Shown piece after piece: positions 7,240 through 14,494 of a DNA stretch of 14,494 nucleotides. Both the position numbers and the translations under genes were made by a program. Origin of the DNA: Streptosporangiaceae bacterium (lineage in GTDB: Bacteria > Actinomycetota > Actinomycetes > Streptosporangiales > Streptosporangiaceae). Under the pieces are notes generated by a model. That model was not told the origin of the DNA. It saw nothing but the letters and a program-made list of their open reading frames with translations, and ran no database searches. The stretch covers positions 1 through 14,494 of the forward strand of contig JASHOI010000445.1 of NCBI GenBank assembly GCA_030041195.1, given 5' to 3'. Every line of letters begins with the position of its first letter. Within the stretch, counting starts at the first letter, position 1.

Positions 7240-7792
7240 TGCTTACCCGGTGCCCGTTCTGCCGTGGGCAGATGTGCCCCGAGGCGTCGAGCGGCAGGCC
7301 GCATAGCGGGCACGGCGGCCGGCCCTGGCCGACGATTCGCAGCGCGCGCTGGGTGAACGCGCGCGCCGCAGCTGCCGTGATCCGAACCCGCAGCACGCCA
7401 GGGCCGTCCTCCGGGATGTCTTCTGCCAAGTACTCGACGGGCGTCTCCGATTCCTCCTGCGCCTCGATCACGACGCGCTCGCCCTCAGGGTCCCACGCCA
7501 GCGCGATCACGCCTACCCGGAACTCCTCAAGCAGGGGCAGGTCGAGCGGTGCGTCGTCGGCGAGGCTGGACGGCGCGACGGCGGGCACCGGCGACTTCCC
7601 GCCGCTGTTGCGCAGCTCGTCGTCGAGCATCTCGTCCAGGCGCTCGGCGAGCCGGCTGACCTGGATCTTCTCCAGGACCACGCTGGTGACCCGGCCGTTG
7701 CCGCTGGCCTGGAGGTAGAACGTGCGCTCCCCCGGCTGGCCGACCGTCCCGGCGACGAACCTTTCCGGTGGGTCATATGTGTAGACCGCCAT
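7232..7792 (-). CDS. DUF3090 protein with C-terminal Cys/His motif
   Basis: This 186-residue protein is the middle member of the actinobacterial trio (DUF3090, TIGR03847 as I recall). The N-terminal part begins MAVYTYDPPERFVAGTVG, continues into a segment with GERTFYLQA, then a helical segment (about 45-62) and a linker (62-86). A second conserved part follows (FRVGVIALAWD, about 91-101; RITAAAARAFTQRAL, about 137-151). The C-terminus has Cys161-x2-Cys164, His173, Cys175 and His181, a pattern that could bind one zinc ion. The ATG at 7792 is preceded by GGAGG at 7802-7806 with a 9-nt spacer. It lies 5 nt after the phosphatase stop and overlaps the kinase-like gene by 8 nt. No biochemical function is established to my knowledge; an adaptor for its two enzymatic neighbours is inference. 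Confidence 0.88.
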   Translation of the reverse strand: MAVYTYDPPERFVAGTVGQPGERTFYLQASGNGRVTSVVLEKIQVSRLAERLDEMLDDELRNSGGKSPVPAVAPSSLADDAPLDLPLLEEFRVGVIALAWDPEGERVVIEAQEESETPVEYLAEDIPEDGPGVLRVRITAAAARAFTQRALRIVGQGRPPCPLCGLPLDASGHICPRQNGHRVSNA

Positions 7793-7797
7793 GGACC

Positions 7798-8502
7798 CTA
7801 TCCTCCCGCTCCACCGCCGACGGCGGCGTCGGTCTCCCGTCGTGCCGCCGCCCCCGATCGCCCCGGCTCTGGTCGCTTGAGATTGGATACTCCCCCGCCA
7901 GTGTCATTCATCCGTACCAGGAACGGGCGCAGTGGCGTATAGCGGATCGCCGTGAGCGAGCAGGGATCGACCTGGATCCGCTGCAGCATGTCGATGTGCA
8001 TGCCAAGGCTGTCCGCGATCACGGACTTGATCACGTCGCCGTGGGAGCAGATCAGGTAGGTCGCCTTGGGCCCGAGCCGGGAGTTCCACTCCCGGATCGC
8101 GCCGACCGCGCGGTGCTGCATGTCCATGATGGACTCCCCGTCAGCCCCGGGAAACCGCGCGGCGCCGGGATGCGCCTGGACCACGCGCCACAGCGGCTCC
8201 CTGGCCAGCCGCTTCAGCGGCTGGCCGGTCCAGTCGCCGTAGTGGCACTCGCCGAGCCGCTCGTCTTGCAGCACCTCCCCGGGGCGGCCTTCGCCGACGG
8301 CGGCTATCGCGTCAGCGGTCTGCCGGCACCGCTCCAGCGGGCTTGTGATGATCGCATCAAGCGGCAGCGGCGCGAGCCTCGCCGCCAGGGCGCCGGCCTG
8401 CTGCTGGCCCCGGTCATCCAGCGGGATGCCTGGCGTCCAGCCCGTCAGGACACTGCCGGTGGTGGCCGTCAGGCCATGACGCACCAAGAGAACCAGGGTC
8501 AC
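7798..8502 (-). CDS. Histidine-phosphatase superfamily protein, MSMEG_4193 family
   Basis: This 234-residue protein has the phosphoglycerate-mutase-like active site: Arg8-His9-Gly10 in LLVRHG (His9 is the phospho-acceptor), Arg58 in SPLERCRQT, acid Glu85 in ERLGECHYGDW, and the second catalytic His154 in CSHGD. The acid region and the C-terminal VRMNDTGGGVSNLKRP fit the MSMEG_4193 group (TIGR03848), one of three genes co-conserved in Actinobacteria with DUF3090 and a kinase-like protein. The last 25 residues are a low-complexity Ala/Gly tail. It starts with GTG, only three codons before LLVRHG as usual for the family. The start lies 9 nt after the FHA stop, and a small CCCCG/CGGGG hairpin (8504-8519) spans that junction. 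Phosphatase versus mutase activity, and the substrate, cannot be settled from sequence. Confidence 0.92.
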   Translation of the reverse strand: MTLVLLVRHGLTATTGSVLTGWTPGIPLDDRGQQQAGALAARLAPLPLDAIITSPLERCRQTADAIAAVGEGRPGEVLQDERLGECHYGDWTGQPLKRLAREPLWRVVQAHPGAARFPGADGESIMDMQHRAVGAIREWNSRLGPKATYLICSHGDVIKSVIADSLGMHIDMLQRIQVDPCSLTAIRYTPLRPFLVRMNDTGGGVSNLKRPEPGRSGAAARRETDAAVGGGAGG

Positions 8503-8511
8503 GCCCCGACT

Positions 8512-9108
8512 CTACGGGGTGCCCAGGGCTGCGCCGGCCGGCCGGCCATGCTCGATCACGACCATGGTCATCGAGCCGAAAGTGATCTCGTCTCCCTCGC
8601 GGAGCGGGACCGGTTCGGTGATGCGCCAGCCATTGAGCCTGGTGCCGTTCGTCGAGCCCGCGTCGCTCAGCAGCCAGCGCCCCGCCTCCCGGCGCAGGCC
8701 GGCGTGGCTGCGGGACACGGTCATGTCGCGAAGAACGAGGTCGCACGCTGCGTCGCGGCCGATCGTGAAGCTGTCTTGGGAGCCAGAAGGCAGCACGAAC
8801 GCCAGCGGCTGCGACGGTTCGAGGTAGCTGGCCACCCGCCGCCTGGCGGCGCGGCCGGCTTCGGCGAGGCGGCGCAGCGCGGCGCGCGCTGGCGACATCC
8901 GGGGAGCGGGCAGGTCGGATACGACGGCGGCCAGGTCACGGCGCCAGCGAGCGCGCAGCGCGGCATCGACCCGGACCATGAAGCTCTCGTGCGCCAGGGA
9001 GCCGTCGGCGAAGCGCTCCCGCAACTCGGCGACGACCCGCTCCCTGTCGGCATCGCAGACGCGCACCGCGGGCGCACGATCCGCCGGCCGGCCACGAAAT
9101 GCCCGCAT
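8512..9108 (-). CDS. DUF1707 and FHA-domain protein
   Basis: From the ATG at 9108 the protein has 198 residues. The N-terminal part (about 15-68) is a DUF1707 domain: VCDADRERVVAELRERFADG, then the helix with a Leu/Arg-rich DLAAVVSDLP end. An Arg/Ala-rich linker (about 74-95) follows. A C-terminal FHA domain (about 103-190) has GRD, SRSHAGL and GSTNGTRLNG, the phosphothreonine-binding Gly-Arg, Ser-x-x-His and Asn residues, all intact. FHA domains bind phosphothreonine peptides, and DUF1707 proteins are actinobacterial, often with surface or signalling contexts. The frame extends to a TTG at 9144, but that codon coincides with a -35-like hexamer, while ATG 9108 lies 7 nt after a -10-like GATACT. 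It heads the cluster with the phosphatase (9-nt gap), so it may read threonine phosphorylation for that group. Its partner kinase is not identified. Confidence 0.88.
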   Translation of the reverse strand: MRAFRGRPADRAPAVRVCDADRERVVAELRERFADGSLAHESFMVRVDAALRARWRRDLAAVVSDLPAPRMSPARAALRRLAEAGRAARRRVASYLEPSQPLAFVLPSGSQDSFTIGRDAACDLVLRDMTVSRSHAGLRREAGRWLLSDAGSTNGTRLNGWRITEPVPLREGDEITFGSMTMVVIEHGRPAGAALGTP

Positions 9109-9205
9109 AGCCAGAAGTATCGGGTCAGGGCCGGGCGCGCACAAGCAGAAGACCTGAGCGAGCCGAAGCCCGCGGCGCCCGGAGGCGAGCGAGCCTAATG
9201 AACAG
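9109..9205. other. Spacer between transporter operon and FHA cluster
   Basis: This 97-bp spacer lies between the ATPase stop and the FHA start, both minus strand. It holds the candidate promoter at 9116-9144. An 8-bp inverted repeat, CCGGGCGC (9131-9138) with GCGCCCGG (9175-9182), spans 36 nt. A 9-nt direct repeat, GAGCGAGCC, occurs at 9156-9164 and 9187-9195. The dyad could help end transporter transcription, but no T-run follows, so I do not call a terminator. Confidence 0.35.
9116..9144 (-). promoter_or_regulatory. Candidate promoter giving leaderless FHA mRNA
   Basis: On the minus strand TTGTGC (9139-9144), a 17-bp spacer, then GATACT (9116-9121) stand 7 nt before the ATG at 9108. The spacing is ideal for a transcript that begins at or next to the start codon, common in actinobacteria, and there is no Shine-Dalgarno sequence. 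It would drive the FHA-phosphatase-DUF3090-kinase-like cluster independently of the upstream transporter operon. The hexamers are only partial matches to consensus. Confidence 0.4.
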
Positions 9206-11287
<2,082 letters not shown>

Positions 11288-11298
11288 TAGCTTCCCCT

Positions 11299-12267
11299 CT
11301 ACCGGCGCTGCAGCCGGGTCTCGAACGCGTCGCGGAGCGCGTCACCGACGAAGTTGAACGCGATGCAGGTCAGGATAATGGCGATTCCGGGCGGATAAAT
11401 CAGCCACCAGTAGTTCTGGCTGCTCTGCAGGTAGGTCAGCCCGCCCGACAGCATGTCGCCCCAGTCGGTCGCCGGCGCCTGCACGCCCAGCCCAAGGAAG
11501 CCGAGGCCGGCCAGGATGAGGATCGAGTCCGCGACCGCGAACGTGGCCTGGACGATGATCGTGCCGATCGCGTTCGGGATGATGTGCCGCACGATCGAAC
11601 GGGACCTGCGCCCGCCGATGACTTTGACGGCCTGCACGTACTCCCGAGTGCGCAGCGTCAGCGTTTCGCCGCGCACCAGCCGGGCCACGCCCAGCCAGTA
11701 GCCCACGGCGATCACGAAGATCATGATGATCGTGTTCGGGTGGAAGACCACCGACAGGATGATGACCGCCATGACGTACGGGATCGAAAGGCCGGCGTCG
11801 ACCACCCGCATCAGGAACGAGTCGGTCACGCCGCCGACGAAGCCGGAGAAGGCGCCGTACAAGGTGCCGAACAGGACCGAGACGATCGCGGCGGCGAACC
11901 CGACCTCGAGAGACGTCTGGCCGCCGACCATCAGCCGGCCGACCTGGTCGTAGCCGAGGTTGTCGCAGCCGAGCAGGTGGGTGGCGCTCGGCGAGCACAA
12001 GGTGTTGTTGAGGTTGGTGTTGACCTGGTTGGTGTGATAGATCAACGGCCCGACGAAGCAGAACAGCACCATGAACACGATCACGCCGATGCTGACCAGC
12101 GCGAGCTTGTTCTCAGCGAACACCTCCCAGCCGCGGCGCAGCAGGCCGCGCTGGCTAGCGGCGGCGACCGGGCCTGCGCCGTCCGGTGTCCCGGGCTCTC
12201 GTCCCATCAGCGGCATGTAGTCGGCGAGCTGCCCGGGTTCCGTGCCCGGGGGCGGCGTAATGGCCAT
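11299..12267 (-). CDS. ABC transporter permease, DppC/OppC family
   Basis: This 322-residue inner-membrane permease is DppC-like. A cytoplasmic N-terminal stretch precedes the first membrane helix (about 55-78). A periplasmic loop with two cysteines (Cys91 and Cys101) and the DNLGYD variant of the usual D-x-L-G-R-D motif follows. Five further hydrophobic segments lie between about 118 and 312. The cytoplasmic EAA loop, YVQAVKVIGG...RHIIPN (about 210-232), docks on the ATPase. The frame is open far upstream, but the ATG at 12267 begins the recognisable protein. It shares one base with the dppB stop (TGATG), with GAGG a short distance before it. The ATPase gene follows after 11 nt. It pairs with DppB to form the channel. 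Family is certain, cargo is not. Confidence 0.95.
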   Translation of the reverse strand: MAITPPPGTEPGQLADYMPLMGREPGTPDGAGPVAAASQRGLLRRGWEVFAENKLALVSIGVIVFMVLFCFVGPLIYHTNQVNTNLNNTLCSPSATHLLGCDNLGYDQVGRLMVGGQTSLEVGFAAAIVSVLFGTLYGAFSGFVGGVTDSFLMRVVDAGLSIPYVMAVIILSVVFHPNTIIMIFVIAVGYWLGVARLVRGETLTLRTREYVQAVKVIGGRRSRSIVRHIIPNAIGTIIVQATFAVADSILILAGLGFLGLGVQAPATDWGDMLSGGLTYLQSSQNYWWLIYPPGIAIILTCIAFNFVGDALRDAFETRLQRR

Positions 12268-13214
12268 CAGCTGTACCTCACCCTCGGGTCGAGCACCGCA
12301 TAACTCACGTCCGCCAGCAGGTTCCCCAGGATCGTCGCCAGCGTGGCGAGCACGGTGAACCCCAGCAGCACCTGGTAGTCGACGTTCAGCGCGGCGTTGT
12401 AGAACGCCAGCCCCATGCCCGGGTAGTTGAAGACGACCTCGATGAAGATCGCCCCGCCGATCATCGTGGGCAGATAGAGCCCGAGCAGGGTGATGATCGA
12501 CATCAGCGAGTTGCGGAACACGTGCCCCCACAGCACCCGGCGCTCGCTGGCGCCCTTGGCTCTCGCCGTGCGGACGTAGTCCTGCACGAGGTTGTCCATC
12601 ACCGACGAGCGCATGTACCGGCTCCACAGCGCGTACAGCACGAACGCGTAGGAGAGCACCGGCAGCACCAGCGCCCTCGGCTGGGACAGGATCGAGAAGA
12701 CCGACGTGCCCTGCGGGGCGAACGGCGGGAACACGTGCAGGTCCACCGAGAACCACTCGACCAGGAGCAGGCCGACCAGGAACGTGGGGGTCGCGTAGCC
12801 GAGGAACGACACGCCGGTCAGCGCGTAGTCACCCGCGGTGTAGCGCTTCACGGCCTGGTAGATGCCGAGCGGAATGCCGAAGGCCAGCGAGACGATGGTG
12901 CCGAGCGCGATCAGCACCGCGGTCTTCGGCAGGTCCTGGGCGATCAGGGCCGCCACCGACATGTTGAGCTTGAGGGAGAAGCCGAAGTTGCCGTGCACGA
13001 TCTGGTCGACCCACTTGGCGTACTGCACGTAGAACGGCTGGTCGAAGCCGTACTCGTGGTTGAAGAACGCGATCTGCTGGGGCGTGGCCCGCGGGCCGAG
13101 CATCGCCCTGATCGGCCCGCCAGGAAACAGGTGCACCAGGAACAGGGTGAGCACGGTCACGAAAAACAGCACGATCAGCGCCTGCAAGACCCGCCGGATC
13201 AGGAACCCGATCAT
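12267..13214 (-). CDS. ABC transporter permease, DppB/OppB family
   Basis: This 315-residue permease shows the family N-terminus (IGFLIRRVLQALIVLFFVTVLTL, helix about 8-30), the FPGGP motif, and HEYGFDQPFYVQYAKWV in the periplasmic loop (53-69). Further helices lie at about 98-120, 133-155, 182-198, 236-262 and 283-305. The EAA loop YVRTARAKGAS...HVFRNS is at about 213-236, and the protein ends in the typical LDPRVRYS. Length and motif order match E. coli DppB (about 339), slightly short. The ATG at 13214 follows a GGTGGGG stretch. A 143-bp spacer with a strong hairpin separates it from the substrate-binding protein gene upstream, and dppC follows by TGATG overlap. It forms the transport channel with DppC. 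Confidence 0.95.
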   Translation of the reverse strand: MIGFLIRRVLQALIVLFFVTVLTLFLVHLFPGGPIRAMLGPRATPQQIAFFNHEYGFDQPFYVQYAKWVDQIVHGNFGFSLKLNMSVAALIAQDLPKTAVLIALGTIVSLAFGIPLGIYQAVKRYTAGDYALTGVSFLGYATPTFLVGLLLVEWFSVDLHVFPPFAPQGTSVFSILSQPRALVLPVLSYAFVLYALWSRYMRSSVMDNLVQDYVRTARAKGASERRVLWGHVFRNSLMSIITLLGLYLPTMIGGAIFIEVVFNYPGMGLAFYNAALNVDYQVLLGFTVLATLATILGNLLADVSYAVLDPRVRYS

Positions 13215-13307
13215 CGCCCCACCATCCCTCCGTTAGCTTGGGCGGTGCCCGCGGCCTCTGTCCAGCTCATGTTCTCTCCTCTGCGCCCGGCAGTCACCTG
13301 TACCTGC

Positions 13308-13347
13308 TTCCGGGTGCCGCCCCGCCGAAGCGGAACGGCACCCGGAA
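13308..13347 (-). terminator. Perfect 12-bp hairpin between substrate-binding protein and permease genes
   Basis: TTCCGGGTGCCG (13308-13319) and CGGCACCCGGAA (13336-13347) are perfect reverse complements. The 16-nt loop itself holds a CCGC/GCGG stem closed by CGAA (13322-13333). On the minus strand the structure starts 10 nt after the substrate-binding protein stop. There is no U-run after it, so it is better read as an mRNA stabiliser or partial terminator that lets the binding protein be made in excess over dppB. Confidence 0.6.
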
Positions 13348-13357
13348 CGCGCCCTTG

Positions 13358-14494
13358 CTACTTGGTGAAGTACCAGTACTCGGGGAGCAGGGTGAACAGC
13401 GGGCTGTACGTCACGCCGTGCAGCTTGCTGGTGACGGCGCTGATCTGGTAGGGGTTCGGCTCCGGCACCCACATGAACGGAAGCTGCTCCGCGGTGTAGG
13501 TGGCGAACTGGTCGAACACCGACAGGCTGCTGCTGGTGTGCGTCTCGTCGATCAGCTTGTCCATCTCCGCGTTGGAGTAGTTACCCGAGTTGGACCCGGC
13601 GCCGGTCGCGAACAGCGGTTCGCCGGTCGGCTCGAAGCCGGGGCCGTCGAAGCCCCAGCCGCCGTAGGCGAACACCTGCACGTTGCATTTCGGCCCCATC
13701 GGCGAGCAGGGAGCGCTCTCGCCGATGATCGTGTTGAACGACTCTCCGACGAGGTTGATGTCGATGCCGACCTGCGACTCCTCGGACTTGATGGTCTGAT
13801 AGGTCGCCGTGCCGGCGGCCACGCCGGTCGCGTAGTCGAGCGTGAGCTTGAGCTGCTCGCCCTTGGTGATGCCGGTGCCGCACTTGGCCGGGTCCTGGCA
13901 GGTCATCACGCCGCCGACCTCCGACCAGCCGTGGCTGGTCAGCAGGGAGGTCGCCTTGGCCGGATCGTAGGGGTACGGGCCCTGGCCGCCGTTCTCCTTC
14001 TGGATGGCCGGCTCGAACTGATTCACGGGCTCGCTCGGGACCGGGCCCGAGGTGGGGGTGGCGTATCCGCGCCAGATCGCCTTGCTGATGCCGGGCTGGT
14101 TCTCGGCGTACTGAAGGGCCTGGCGGATGTAGAGCTGCCGGACCAGGTAGCCGACTTGCGGGTTGTTGAAGTTCGGCTGGTTGTACTGGATGCCGTAGTC
14201 CAGGAACGGCTCCAGGTAGTAGGAGCTGCCCAGCGGGTTGACCGACGGCAGCCACGAGTTCGCCGGCTTCGGTGCCAGGTCCTGGGTTGGGATGTAGCCC
14301 ACGTCGACAGACCCCGTCTTCAGCGCCGTGTACTCGGCCGTGTCGCTGGTGAACGGCACGAACTTGATCGCCGACAGGGTCGGCTTGGGGCTGCCGGAGT
14401 AGGCGGTGTTCGGGACCATGGTGACGTTGCCGTCGGTGTTGAAGCTGGACATCTTCCACGGCCCATCGACCACCGACCAGAGCGGGCTGGTCGC
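13358..14494 (-). CDS. Substrate-binding protein of a peptide-type ABC importer, C-terminal part
   Basis: The gene runs off the right edge; 378 codons are visible and the frame is still open at 14494, so the signal peptide and lipobox are outside the window. The visible start of the segment, ATSPLWSVVDGPWKMSSF, is the typical 'VDGPWK' block of family-5 solute-binding proteins (SBP_bac_5). Later blocks such as FVPFTSDTAEYTALKTGSVDVGYIP, YLVRQLYIRQALQYAENQ and the C-terminal LIDETHTSSS...EQLPFMWVPEPN region fit the same family. Two cysteine pairs (MTCQDPAKC and APCSPMGPKC) could form disulfides outside the cell. The stop is TAG at 13358. It is the first gene of the operon with dppB, dppC and the ATPase. 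Ligand (peptide, nickel, glutathione or other) is not clear from this part. Confidence 0.93.
   Translation of the reverse strand, partial: ATSPLWSVVDGPWKMSSFNTDGNVTMVPNTAYSGSPKPTLSAIKFVPFTSDTAEYTALKTGSVDVGYIPTQDLAPKPANSWLPSVNPLGSSYYLEPFLDYGIQYNQPNFNNPQVGYLVRQLYIRQALQYAENQPGISKAIWRGYATPTSGPVPSEPVNQFEPAIQKENGGQGPYPYDPAKATSLLTSHGWSEVGGVMTCQDPAKCGTGITKGEQLKLTLDYATGVAAGTATYQTIKSEESQVGIDINLVGESFNTIIGESAPCSPMGPKCNVQVFAYGGWGFDGPGFEPTGEPLFATGAGSNSGNYSNAEMDKLIDETHTSSSLSVFDQFATYTAEQLPFMWVPEPNPYQISAVTSKLHGVTYSPLFTLLPEYWYFTK

Overview
The window is very GC-rich DNA with actinobacterial gene content: a long cobalamin-dependent MetH, a PAC2/ParJ-type protein, the actinobacterial trio of DUF3090, MSMEG_4193-type phosphatase and SCO1664-type kinase-like protein, and a Dpp/Opp transporter with a fused double ATPase. 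The order metH, divergent PAC2 gene, then the trio matches, from memory, the Streptomyces SCO1657-SCO1665 and Mycobacterium tuberculosis Rv2124c-Rv2135c regions. The source is therefore an actinomycete; the sequence alone does not fix a genus.

Layout. Positions 1-382 hold no credible gene but contain a long imperfect inverted repeat (54-165) and about four copies of a 31-32 bp tandem repeat (252-376). On the minus strand follow a small three-helix membrane protein (383-910), a HAD phosphatase (1044-1757) and metH (1757-5260). The HAD start codon overlaps the metH stop codon (TGATG). Diverging from metH on the plus strand is the PAC2/ParJ-like gene (about 5395-6252), the only convincing plus-strand gene. 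A convergent intergenic segment with a dyad follows.

A tight minus-strand cluster reads, in transcription order, FHA/DUF1707 protein (9108-8512), histidine phosphatase (8502-7798), DUF3090 protein with a Cys/His C-terminal motif (7792-7232), and PI3/PI4-kinase-like SCO1664-family protein (7239-6421). Gaps are 9 nt and 5 nt, and the last pair overlaps by 8 nt. This is the most interesting part of the window: a phosphopeptide-reader domain, a phosphatase, a possible metal-binding protein and a kinase-like protein in one apparent transcription unit. The pathway of the trio was, as far as I know, unassigned. mshC, which sits between the PAC2 gene and the trio in Streptomyces, is absent here.

The right part (9206 to the window end, all minus strand) is a peptide/nickel-type ABC importer operon: substrate-binding protein (5' part outside the window), an intergenic 12-bp perfect hairpin, permease DppB, permease DppC (TGATG overlap with dppB), and a single 693-residue polypeptide holding two ABC ATPase domains. 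Each ATPase half ends in an oligo_HPY-type segment with four conserved cysteines. No rRNA, tRNA, CRISPR array, integrase or transposase was seen.
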